From positions 1-9,112 of the forward strand of contig JAMONC010000237.1 in NCBI GenBank assembly GCA_027066725.1: 9,112 nt of DNA, written 5' to 3'. This document shows, in pieces, positions 1 to 6,307 of this stretch. This DNA comes from Desulfobacterales bacterium. GTDB lineage: Bacteria > Desulfobacterota > Dissulfuribacteria > Dissulfuribacterales > JAMONC01. The position numbers and the translations under genes are program-made. A model generated the notes under the pieces. That model was not told the origin of the DNA, made no database searches, and worked only from the letters and a program-made list of their open reading frames with translations. How positions within the stretch are numbered: the stretch's first letter is position 1; every line of letters begins with the position of its first letter.

Positions 1-2
1 GT

Positions 3-1508
3 GGTAGTTTAGATCTAAAACCTAAAAAAATAACTCCTCCTAAAGACATGCCTGTTCATATAAATGAGTCTGAAGATATAGATATTGGATTTTATGAGCT
101 TGATCAAAAGCATTCACTTAAATGTAAGCCTAATTATATAAGTGATAGCAAATCAACAAGTTGTTCAATTTTAACCAATATAAGTCACAGCGTTAGAGTT
201 GATTTAGAAAAACTAGAAGATTTAATGGATGGTGTTGGTGAACTTGTTGTTTTAAAAGCAGGAATTTCTAGGATTACAGGACAATTAAAACATTTTTATC
301 AACGATTGTTGGATTCAGGAGCTTTAGCCCCTAAAGAGCTTAGGCCATTAAGGTCTATGGTATATAGTTTACAAGAGCAAACAGAAGGTCTTTCTGGTGC
401 AGTTCATAGGATGCAAGATGTTGTAATGAGATTGCGGATGTTACCTATTGGTCAGTTATTTAATAGGTATAATAGATTAGTTAGAGATTTATCACATCGT
501 TTAGGGAAAGAGATATCTCTTAATATAGAAGGCTCAGATACTAGTTTAGATAAAAGGGTCTTAGAGGAAATTGCAGAACCTATAGCCCATATTATTAGAA
601 ATGCTATTGATCATGGTATTGAATCACCTGATATTAGAACAAAACTTGGAAAGCCTAAAACTGGTATAGTTTCACTTAGAGCATTTCAAGAAGGTAATTA
701 TGTTTATATAAGTATTAGTGATGATGGTAAGGGAATTGATAAAGAGGCTATTTTGGCAAAAGCTGTTACTATGGGATTTATCTCTCAGAAACAAGCAGTA
801 AGTCTTGAACCCTCTCGTATATGGGAGCTTATTTTTACTCCTGGAATGAGTACTGCAGTGGAAGTTAGTAATACCTCTGGAAGAGGAGTGGGGCTTGATG
901 TAGTAAAGCGAGCGATAGAGAGACTTGGAGGAGAAATACATGTTGAGTCTAATCCTGGCAGAGGTACCACTTTTTTGCTTAAGATTCCTTTAACTCTTGC
1001 TATTATTCAAGCTATGATTATAAGAGTGGGTTCTCAGATGATGGCAATTCCTATGTCTTGTGTAGAAGAAACTATTAGATATCCCATTTCCAAAGTTAGT
1101 AATATTGAAGGATTTGAATTGATATCAGTAAGGCAAGATACTCTTCCTCTTATAAGGTTGAATAATATATTTAAATTCCCTGAAGATAAAAATAAAATAA
1201 TGGAAGAGTTTATTAATAAAAAACATATATTTGCTGCTATTGTTAAAAAGGGTGAATATAAAGTTGCTTTGGCAGTGGATGCTCTTATGGGACAACAAGA
1301 AGTAGTTATAAAACCTTTATCTGATTATTTAACAGAACAGCCAGGTTTCTCTGGTGCTACATTATTAGCAGATGGTTCTATTGCATTAGTGTTAGATATA
1401 TCTGCTGTACTTGAACGAGCTAAGACATTCAGACATATGGAACAACAAATGTGGTTAAAAAACAAGATAAATGTTTCTACAGATATGCAAGATTCATTTA
1501 GTATTTAA
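3..1508 (+). CDS. cheA: Chemotaxis histidine kinase CheA, C-terminal part (5' end off window)
   Basis: The frame is open from the first bases of the window through the ATG at 48, so this is the 3' part of a longer gene. Numbering from that internal Met, a low-complexity linker (1-45) leads into the P3 dimerization helices (about 50-130, with VDLEKLEDLMDGVGELV). The P4 HATPase kinase domain (about 135-315) has an N box (HIIRNAIDHGIE, 181-192), G1 (DDGKGID, 225-231) and G2 (GRGVGLDVV, 278-286). The P5 CheW-like domain (about 318-460) and a short polar tail follow. CheA autophosphorylates on a P1 histidine and passes the phosphate to CheY/CheB; P1 and P2 lie upstream and are not visible. The stop faces the stop of the next gene across 8 bases, with no visible terminator. 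No cheW or cheY is seen here. Family assignment is secure; which chemotaxis system it serves is unknown. Confidence 0.95.
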   Translation, partial: GSLDLKPKKITPPKDMPVHINESEDIDIGFYELDQKHSLKCKPNYISDSKSTSCSILTNISHSVRVDLEKLEDLMDGVGELVVLKAGISRITGQLKHFYQRLLDSGALAPKELRPLRSMVYSLQEQTEGLSGAVHRMQDVVMRLRMLPIGQLFNRYNRLVRDLSHRLGKEISLNIEGSDTSLDKRVLEEIAEPIAHIIRNAIDHGIESPDIRTKLGKPKTGIVSLRAFQEGNYVYISISDDGKGIDKEAILAKAVTMGFISQKQAVSLEPSRIWELIFTPGMSTAVEVSNTSGRGVGLDVVKRAIERLGGEIHVESNPGRGTTFLLKIPLTLAIIQAMIIRVGSQMMAIPMSCVEETIRYPISKVSNIEGFELISVRQDTLPLIRLNNIFKFPEDKNKIMEEFINKKHIFAAIVKKGEYKVALAVDALMGQQEVVIKPLSDYLTEQPGFSGATLLADGSIALVLDISAVLERAKTFRHMEQQMWLKNKINVSTDMQDSFSI

Positions 1509-1516
1509 GACTAAGT

Positions 1517-2926
1517 TTAAAATTTAATATGTTTGTTTAGTTCTATATTGTATATTTTTAATTTATGCCAAAGGGTTACACGACTTATACCAAGTAAAAG
1601 AGCTGCTTTAGTCTGATTACCATTCGTTTTTTTTAAGGCTTCTATAATTTTTTGTTTTTCAATAATATCTCTTTCTCCTTTTGGTCGTTTATGTAAAGCC
1701 CTTCTAATTTTTTTATTTATTTGTATTTGTTCTAAAATATCAGGTGGTAAGTGTTTAGGGGTAATAATATATGTAGGAGAAGTTATAAATGCATATTCAA
1801 TACAATTTTTAAGCTCTCTGACATTTCCAGGCCAATTATAATTCATAAATATATTCATTACTTCAGGGCTTAATGTTTTAGGTTTCTTGTATGATTTAAA
1901 GGCTAACCTTTCTAAAAATAGTTCTACTAAAAGAGGAATGTCTTCTTTTCGTTCTCTTAATGGGGGTATATAGACAGGTATTATATTTACTCTAAAATAA
2001 AGATCTTGCCTAAATTTTCCTTCTTCTACTAATTTTTTTAAATTTTTATTGGTGGCACATATTATTCTAGCATCTATAGCTATAGGTCTATTATCTCCTA
2101 CTTTTTCTATTGTTTTTTGTTCAAGTACTCGTAATAGTTTAACTTGAACTTCTAAAGGAATGTCTCCTATTTCATCTAAAAATATGCTACCATTTTTAGC
2201 TGCTTCGAATCGTCCTTGTCTATCTCTATATGCTCCAGTAAATGCTCCTTTTATATGTCCAAATAATTCGCTTTCTAAAAGGGTAGGATTAAGAGCTGCA
2301 CAATTTACTTTGATTAATGGACCAGATTTTCTATTACTTAATGTATGTATTGCTTGAGCAACAAGCTCTTTTCCTGTACCACTTTCTCCATAAATTATAA
2401 CAGGGATATTAGAGGTGGCTATGTTAGTAATAAAATTAAATAAATCCTTCATCTTAGGAGACTGCCCGACCATCCCATAAAAGTCAGTTTCTAGATCTAA
2501 TTCTTGTTTTAGGCAATATATTTCATGTTCTTTTTCTACAAGTTCTGTTAAGTCTGTTAATGTCTCCACTGCTCCTATTATTGAGCCATCACTGTCTTTT
2601 AAAAGAGATGCATTTTTTAAGATGTGTACAATAGCTCCATCTTTTTTGGTAATGGTACAATGTCTTTTTAAAAAGCCTCCAATTTTAAAAAGGGTGCACC
2701 AGTGAGGTGAAGAGTTTTTCCTTGCATAGTTACACGAGTTACATTTAAGTATAGTACATCTTCTATGTAAAAGTTCTTCTCTAGAATATCCTGTTATTTT
2801 TTCAGCAGCCTTATTACATTCTACAATTTCTCCTTTGGGAGAAATAATTAATACTCCATCTTCAATGGTGTTAAATACTACTTCCCATAGAGATTTATTG
2901 TTTAATAAATTTTTTATAAATTTCAT
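1517..2926 (-). CDS. Sigma-54-dependent transcriptional activator, PAS-AAA+-Fis
   Basis: A 469-residue enhancer-binding protein. The N-terminal PAS domain (about 13-130) carries a cysteine cluster: C57, C62, C65, C77 and C90. A short helical linker leads to a complete AAA+ domain with Walker A GESGTGKE (180-187), the sigma-54 contact loop GAFTGA (227-232), Walker B GSIFLDE (246-252), an arginine-finger segment FRQDLYFRVN (305-314) and NWPGNVREL (364-372). The C-terminal Fis-type helix-turn-helix lies at about 436-457. There is no receiver domain, so control is presumably through the PAS domain rather than phosphorylation. All motifs needed to drive sigma-54 open-complex formation are intact. 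The ATG is preceded by a moderate SD (AGGT, 6 bases away). Ligand and target genes cannot be read from the sequence. It is divergent from the 62-codon gene and two genes away from dsrA, but no sigma-54 promoter is visible before dsrA or aprB. Confidence 0.95.
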   Translation of the reverse strand: MKFIKNLLNNKSLWEVVFNTIEDGVLIISPKGEIVECNKAAEKITGYSREELLHRRCTILKCNSCNYARKNSSPHWCTLFKIGGFLKRHCTITKKDGAIVHILKNASLLKDSDGSIIGAVETLTDLTELVEKEHEIYCLKQELDLETDFYGMVGQSPKMKDLFNFITNIATSNIPVIIYGESGTGKELVAQAIHTLSNRKSGPLIKVNCAALNPTLLESELFGHIKGAFTGAYRDRQGRFEAAKNGSIFLDEIGDIPLEVQVKLLRVLEQKTIEKVGDNRPIAIDARIICATNKNLKKLVEEGKFRQDLYFRVNIIPVYIPPLRERKEDIPLLVELFLERLAFKSYKKPKTLSPEVMNIFMNYNWPGNVRELKNCIEYAFITSPTYIITPKHLPPDILEQIQINKKIRRALHKRPKGERDIIEKQKIIEALKKTNGNQTKAALLLGISRVTLWHKLKIYNIELNKHIKF

Positions 2927-2938
2927 ATCCAGACCTAC

Positions 2939-2969
2939 TGTTTAAACAATTATTTAAATATATGTTTAA
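2939..2969. promoter_or_regulatory. Candidate operator: TTAAACA-N14-TGTTTAA with palindrome TGTTTAAACA
   Basis: TGTTTAAACA (2939-2948) is a perfect 10-bp palindrome. Its right half, TTAAACA (2942-2948), also pairs with TGTTTAA (2963-2969) across 14 bases; the centre contains ATTTAAAT. The repeats cover the predicted start site and 5' leader of the activator gene, which suits autoregulation. The sequence is very AT-rich, so chance palindromes are not rare. Confidence 0.35.
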
Positions 2970-2973
2970 TTTT

Positions 2974-2982
2974 ATTATAACA
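2974..2982 (-). promoter_or_regulatory. Extended -10 promoter of the sigma-54 activator gene
   Basis: Read on the - strand, these bases are TGTTATAAT: an exact TATAAT with an upstream TG, which is an extended -10. It lies about 50 bases before the activator ATG. No convincing -35 is present at 16-18 bases, as is tolerated for extended -10 promoters. Transcription would start near 2967, inside the inverted repeat at 2942-2969. Assignment is by pattern only. Confidence 0.45.
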
Positions 2983-3107
2983 ATAATTTTAACAATGAGA
3001 TGACAAGAAAATGCTATCAGATGCATTTTTTATTTGTTTTTTATCAATTAAATCTTTTTAACATAAGAGGTTTATCTTTTGCATATTTTGTTAATACTAG
3101 TAATATT

Positions 3108-3114
3108 AAGGAGG
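3108..3114 (+). promoter_or_regulatory. Strong ribosome binding site of the 62-aa gene
   Basis: AAGGAGG followed by 5 bases and ATG. It decides the start at 3120 rather than 3000. Confidence 0.8.
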
Positions 3115-3119
3115 TTATC

Positions 3120-3308
3120 ATGACAACTTATGAAGCTAAAAAATTGCTTAGAAAGCTAAAAATAGGAGAGATTACTAGATTAATTTGCAGAGATGCTCTT
3201 ACTTATCATAGGTTATTAATAATGATAAAAAGAAACACTAAATATAAATTTTTAGGTGTGATAAGAGCAAAAAAAGAAATAAGAATTTGGGTTAAAAGAT
3301 ATTGTTAA
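3120..3308 (+). CDS. Small, highly basic hypothetical protein (62 aa)
   Basis: I do not recognise this protein. The ATG at 3120 is chosen over the in-frame ATG at 3000 because a near-perfect SD, AAGGAGG (3108-3114), sits 5 bases before it, while the upstream ATG has none. The product has 18 Lys/Arg against 4 acidic residues, no signal peptide and no clear membrane segment. The N-terminal half is predicted to be mostly helical (residues 3-15 and 22-38); the C-terminal half (41-60) alternates hydrophobic and basic residues like beta strands. The charge suggests nucleic-acid or membrane-surface binding, but no family motif is visible. It is divergent from the sigma-54 activator and about 360 bases upstream of dsrA, separated by its own probable terminator. 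C23 and the C-terminal C62 are its only cysteines. Confidence 0.7.
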   Translation: MTTYEAKKLLRKLKIGEITRLICRDALTYHRLLIMIKRNTKYKFLGVIRAKKEIRIWVKRYC

Positions 3309-3370
3309 TACCAACCATTATCAATCTTTCTACTTTAAGTACTCATGTTAGCTTTTTAAAATCTATTTTT

Positions 3371-3390
3371 ATAAATGAATATTCATTTAT
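3371..3390. promoter_or_regulatory. Perfect 20-bp palindrome upstream of dsrA
   Basis: ATAAATGAATATTCATTTAT reads identically on both strands with no spacer. It lies about 90 bases upstream of the dsrA -35 and 62 bases after the small gene's stop. A loop-free palindrome of this length suits a dimeric DNA-binding protein better than an RNA hairpin. The regulator is unknown. Confidence 0.5.
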
Positions 3391-3418
3391 TCAATCAAAA
3401 AACAAAATAGAAAACTTT

Positions 3419-3457
3419 AAAATTCTTGTGGAAAATAATAAGAATTTTGAGTTTTTT
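3419..3457 (+). terminator. AT-rich intrinsic terminator after the 62-aa gene
   Basis: AAAATTCTT (3419-3427) pairs perfectly with AAGAATTTT (3440-3448) across a 12-base loop. A run of six T follows at 3452-3457. The stem is almost all A-T, so it is weak, but its placement between the small gene and the dsr promoter is right for a terminator. Confidence 0.45.
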
Positions 3458-3460
3458 AGT

Positions 3461-3480
3461 GTCTAAAGTTACATTTAGGC
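3461..3480. promoter_or_regulatory. Inverted repeat abutting the dsrA -35 box
   Basis: GTCTAAA (3461-3467) and TTTAGGC (3474-3480) form an inverted repeat with one mismatch and a 6-base spacer. It ends directly at the first base of the TTGACA box. This is the usual position for an activator of a sigma-70 promoter. The binding protein is unknown. Confidence 0.35.
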
Positions 3481-3510
3481 TTGACAAGGAAAGAGGAAAA
3501 ATATTATAAA
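3481..3510 (+). promoter_or_regulatory. dsrABD promoter, sigma-70 type
   Basis: TTGACA (3481-3486), an 18-base spacer and TATAAA (3505-3510): all six -35 bases and five of six -10 bases match the consensus. Transcription would begin near 3517, giving a leader of about 150 bases before dsrA. It is the best promoter match in this intergenic region. Confidence 0.7.
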
Positions 3511-3525
3511 AATTTCAACGTAAAC

Positions 3526-3537
3526 GAATGGCCATTC
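3526..3537. promoter_or_regulatory. 12-bp palindrome GAATGGCCATTC just after the dsr start site
   Basis: A perfect palindrome about 10 bases downstream of the predicted start site, overlapping TCAGTAGT (3536-3543), which also occurs in the aprB leader. It could be a repressor site. In RNA, TGGCCA (3529-3534) can pair with the second TGGCCA (3545-3550), forming a hairpin adjacent to the terminator-like stem. Confidence 0.4.
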
Positions 3538-3549
3538 AGTAGTGTGGCC

Positions 3550-3578
3550 AGAGGGCTTTTAGAACAGGCCTTCTTTTT
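3550..3578 (+). terminator. Terminator-like hairpin in the dsrA leader (candidate attenuator)
   Basis: AGAGGGC (3550-3556) pairs with GCCTTCT (3568-3574), with one G-T wobble and an 11-base loop. T3574-T3578 form the U-run. It lies between the dsr promoter and dsrA, so full termination would silence the operon; partial or regulated read-through is implied. An upstream stem using the two TGGCCA copies shares A3550 and could compete with it. Confidence 0.45.
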
Positions 3579-3621
3579 AGAAATTTTTATTTATTAGTAA
3601 AGGGTCAGGGGCAGTCAGTCC

Positions 3622-3654
3622 ATGAAAAAACAACCTAAGAAAATTAGCATTTAA
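3622..3654 (+). CDS. Possible 10-codon leader ORF coupled to dsrA
   Basis: ATG followed by nine codons (peptide MKKQPKKISI) and TAA. The stop overlaps the first two bases of the dsrA SD (AAGGAGGG, 3653-3660), so translation of the leader would bring ribosomes to the dsrA start. A marginal SD, AGGGG (3607-3611), lies 10 bases upstream. An ORF this short can arise by chance; its stop position is the main support. Confidence 0.3.
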   Translation: MKKQPKKISI

Positions 3655-3668
3655 GGAGGGAGAGCTAA

Positions 3669-4955
3669 ATGGCAGATGTCAAGAAACATGACACCCCAAT
3701 GTTGGAAGAACTTAAAAAGGGGCCTTTCCCCAGCTTTGTTGATGACATAGAAGCAAAGGGGTTGAAAGGGAAGCAGGAATGCTTAGACCTTTTGGGACAG
3801 TTGGAGCTTTCTTATAAACATAAGGAAACTCACTGGAAGCATGGTGGTATCGTTGGTGTTTTTGGATATGGTGGTGGTGTTATCGGACGTTATTCTGACG
3901 TTCCAGATATGTTCCCAAGCATTGCTCATTTCCATACTCTACGTGTAAATCAGCCTGCAAGTAAATTTTATACAACAGCATTTTTAAGAAAGCTTTGTGA
4001 TCTTTGGGACAATCGTGGAAGTGGTATGACAAACTTCCATGGTTCTACAGGTGATATGGTTCTCTTGGGAACTAAAACAGATCAGCTTGAGCCCACATTC
4101 TACGATCTTACTCATCAGATGGGTGCTGACCTTGGTGGTTCTGGGTCTAACTTACGTACCCCTTCTTGTTGTGTAGGTAAGGCTCGCTGTGAATGGTCTT
4201 GTTTAGATACTCAGGCTATTTGTTATCATCTTACTCAAGAGTATCAGGATGAGCTTCACAGACCTGCATTCCCATATAAATTCAAATTTAAGATATCCGG
4301 TTGCCCAAATGACTGTGTTGCTGCAATTGCACGTTGTGACTGCTCTATTATTGGTACATGGAGAGACAGAATCCGCATTGATCAAAAAGCGGTAAGAGCA
4401 TATATCCATGGTGAGCTTAAACCCAACGCAGGTGCACATGCAGATAGAAATTGGGGTAAATTTGATATTCAAAAAGAAGTAATAGATTTATGTCCAGCTC
4501 AGTGTATGTGGCTTGAGGGCGAGACCTTACACATTGATGATTCTGAGTGCGTACGTTGTATGCATTGTATTAATGTAATGCCTGAGGCATTAAGACCTGG
4601 TGTTGATACAGGTGCAACAATACTTGTTGGTGCAAAGGCTCCAATCCTTGAAGGTGCTCAGCTTTCTACATTAGTAATTCCATTTATGAAGATGGAGCCA
4701 CCTTATGATGAATTTAAAGATTTTGTAGATAAAGTTTGGGAATGGTGGATGGAAGAAGGAAAGAACAGAGAGCGTCTTGGTGAGCTTATACAGAGAAAGA
4801 GCTTACAGGAATTCTTGAGAGTAACAGAGCTTAAGCCAATTCCACAGATGGTTAAAGAGCCACGTTCTAACCCCTATGTATTCTGGTCTGCAGATGAAGT
4901 TCCTGGTGGTTGGGATCGTGATATTAAAGAGTTCCGTAAACGTCATGCTGCTTAA
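3669..4955 (+). CDS. dsrA: Dissimilatory sulfite reductase alpha subunit
   Basis: A 428-residue full-length DsrA. With DsrB it forms the cytoplasmic alpha2beta2 enzyme that reduces sulfite in sulfate respiration, working with DsrC. Cysteines for a siroheme-coupled [4Fe-4S] cluster are visible as C168-x5-C174 (in SCCVGKARCEWSC) and C212-x3-C216 (in SGCPNDC). A ferredoxin-like insertion provides C275 and C279 (CPAQC) and C294, C297 and C300 (CVRCMHC) for a second cluster. Arginine- and lysine-rich substrate/siroheme segments such as TLRVNQPASKF (90-100) are present. The start is supported by AAGGAGGG 8 bases upstream. About the first 50 codons use more G/C-ending codons (CCC, GGG, AGC) than the rest of the gene. 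It is the first gene of dsrABD, separated by 60 bases from dsrB. Confidence 0.98.
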   Translation: MADVKKHDTPMLEELKKGPFPSFVDDIEAKGLKGKQECLDLLGQLELSYKHKETHWKHGGIVGVFGYGGGVIGRYSDVPDMFPSIAHFHTLRVNQPASKFYTTAFLRKLCDLWDNRGSGMTNFHGSTGDMVLLGTKTDQLEPTFYDLTHQMGADLGGSGSNLRTPSCCVGKARCEWSCLDTQAICYHLTQEYQDELHRPAFPYKFKFKISGCPNDCVAAIARCDCSIIGTWRDRIRIDQKAVRAYIHGELKPNAGAHADRNWGKFDIQKEVIDLCPAQCMWLEGETLHIDDSECVRCMHCINVMPEALRPGVDTGATILVGAKAPILEGAQLSTLVIPFMKMEPPYDEFKDFVDKVWEWWMEEGKNRERLGELIQRKSLQEFLRVTELKPIPQMVKEPRSNPYVFWSADEVPGGWDRDIKEFRKRHAA

Positions 4956-5000
4956 TATATGTTTATTTTAAGATGTTGATCAATCTAAATAGAAAAAAAT

Positions 5001-5006
5001 AGGAGG
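5001..5006 (+). promoter_or_regulatory. Ribosome binding site fixing the dsrB start
   Basis: AGGAGG, 9 bases before the ATG at 5016. It supports the long form of DsrB with an N-terminal extension; the in-frame Met codons further inside (codons 16, 23 and 48) have no comparable SD. Confidence 0.75.
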
Positions 5007-5015
5007 AATAAGCAT

Positions 5016-6284
5016 ATGGGTAATGCAAGCCAAGAGCTTCAACGCCTTATTGATTTTGAGATGGAACAGGGTAGAGAAAATATGGATGTATCTGAGCTGC
5101 TTCAGAAACCTTATGATCCAGAGCTTGCAGAGAAGCTCTATGATCCGAAGCAGCCTATGAAGAACAGGATTACAGATATTGGACCACCACACTATGCACA
5201 GTTTTTCCCAGAAGTAATTAAGAAAAACTATGGTAAATGGTTAAAACACGAGATAATAGAACCTGGTGTTATTAAATATACAGCTGAAAGTGGTGATGTC
5301 GTTTTTGCAATTAGATGTGCTACTCCAAGACTTATTACTACAGATACTATTAGAGAGATCTGTGAAATTGCAGATAAATACTGTGAAGGCCATGTAAGAT
5401 GGACTACAAGAAATAACCTTGAGTTCCATGTAACAGATGAAGAGACCTTAAGAGCTCTTTTAGATGATCTTAAAGGGAGAAAGTATCCTGGTGGTTCTTA
5501 TAAGTTCCCTGTAGGTGGTACTGGTGCATGTGTAACCAATATCGTACATACTCAGGGATGGGTACACTGCCATACACCTGCAATTGATGCCTCTGGTATT
5601 GTAAAAGCAGTAATGGATGATCTTTTTGAGTACTTCCAGAGCATGAAACTTCCTGCACAGGTAAGAATTGCTCTTGCATGTTGTCTTAACATGTGTGGTG
5701 CAGTTCACTGTTCAGATATTGCAATTTTAGGTATTCACAGAAAACCACCTCTAGTAGAGGATGAGCGTATTAATGGTGTTTGCGAGATTCCTTTAGCAAT
5801 TGCAGCTTGTCCATTGGGTGCAATTAAACCTGCTACAGTAGAGATTAATGGAAAGAAGATTAAGACTGTTCGTGTTAATGAAGAGCGTTGTATGTTCTGT
5901 GGTAACTGCTATACTATGTGTCCTGCAATGCCATTAGCTGATGGTGAAGGCGATGGTGTAGCGATACTTGTTGGTGGTAAGATATCTAACAGAATTAGTG
6001 CTCCAAAGTTTTCTAAGCTAGTTATTCCTTATATTCCTAATGAGCCACCACGTTGGCCTGGTGTTGTTAAGGCTATACGTAAGATCCTTGAGACCTATGC
6101 TCATGATGCAAGAAAATATGAGCGTCTTGGTGATTGGGCTGAGAGAATTGGTTGGGAGAAATTCTTTGAGAAATGTGAAATTCCATTTACTGAGAAGTCT
6201 ATTGATGATTATAGGCTTGCTTATGATACATATCATACAAGTACACACTTTAAGTGGACAATTCATACAAAGAAATTTGAGTAA
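5016..6284 (+). CDS. dsrB: Dissimilatory sulfite reductase beta subunit
   Basis: A 422-residue DsrB that carries the catalytically active siroheme. The cluster ligands are visible: C185 (HCH) with C222, C223 and C227 (ACCLNMC) for the siroheme-linked [4Fe-4S]. C265 (AACPLGA) with C292, C295 and C298 (CMFCGNC) serve the ferredoxin domain. Highly conserved blocks include RWTTRNNLEFHV (128-139), GGTGACVTNIVHTQGWVHCH (167-186), CGAVHCSDI (227-235) and AERIGWEKFF (375-384). Compared from memory with Desulfovibrio vulgaris DsrB, the conserved cysteines are shifted by about 34 residues. The shift comes from an acidic, helical N-terminal extension ending in a repeated YDP motif (33-35 and 42-44). The C-terminus also runs about 8 residues past the usual end. 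All active-site features look intact. It is the second gene of the operon, 23 bases before dsrD. Confidence 0.98.
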   Translation: MGNASQELQRLIDFEMEQGRENMDVSELLQKPYDPELAEKLYDPKQPMKNRITDIGPPHYAQFFPEVIKKNYGKWLKHEIIEPGVIKYTAESGDVVFAIRCATPRLITTDTIREICEIADKYCEGHVRWTTRNNLEFHVTDEETLRALLDDLKGRKYPGGSYKFPVGGTGACVTNIVHTQGWVHCHTPAIDASGIVKAVMDDLFEYFQSMKLPAQVRIALACCLNMCGAVHCSDIAILGIHRKPPLVEDERINGVCEIPLAIAACPLGAIKPATVEINGKKIKTVRVNEERCMFCGNCYTMCPAMPLADGEGDGVAILVGGKISNRISAPKFSKLVIPYIPNEPPRWPGVVKAIRKILETYAHDARKYERLGDWAERIGWEKFFEKCEIPFTEKSIDDYRLAYDTYHTSTHFKWTIHTKKFE

Positions 6285-6307
6285 TAAAAAACATAAGGGG
6301 GGCTACC

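Noticed and set aside
672..970. Long open frames antisense to cheA, dsrA, dsrB and the activator
   Set aside because: They lie wholly inside strongly conserved genes on the other strand, have no SD, and read as low-complexity shadow frames.
1509..1516. Terminator between cheA and the convergent activator gene
   Set aside because: Only 8 bases separate the stops, and no GC-bearing hairpin with a T-run is visible on either side.
3000..3119. Longer form of the 62-codon gene starting at the ATG at 3000
   Set aside because: No SD at 3000, and the extra 40 residues are low-information AT-rich sequence. The SD at 3108-3114 clearly serves the ATG at 3120.
3481..3668. Sigma-54 promoter (GG-N10-GC) before dsrA driven by the nearby activator
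   Set aside because: TGGCCAGAGGGC and neighbouring candidates have the wrong GG-to-GC spacing (7 rather than 10). None was found in the apr region either.
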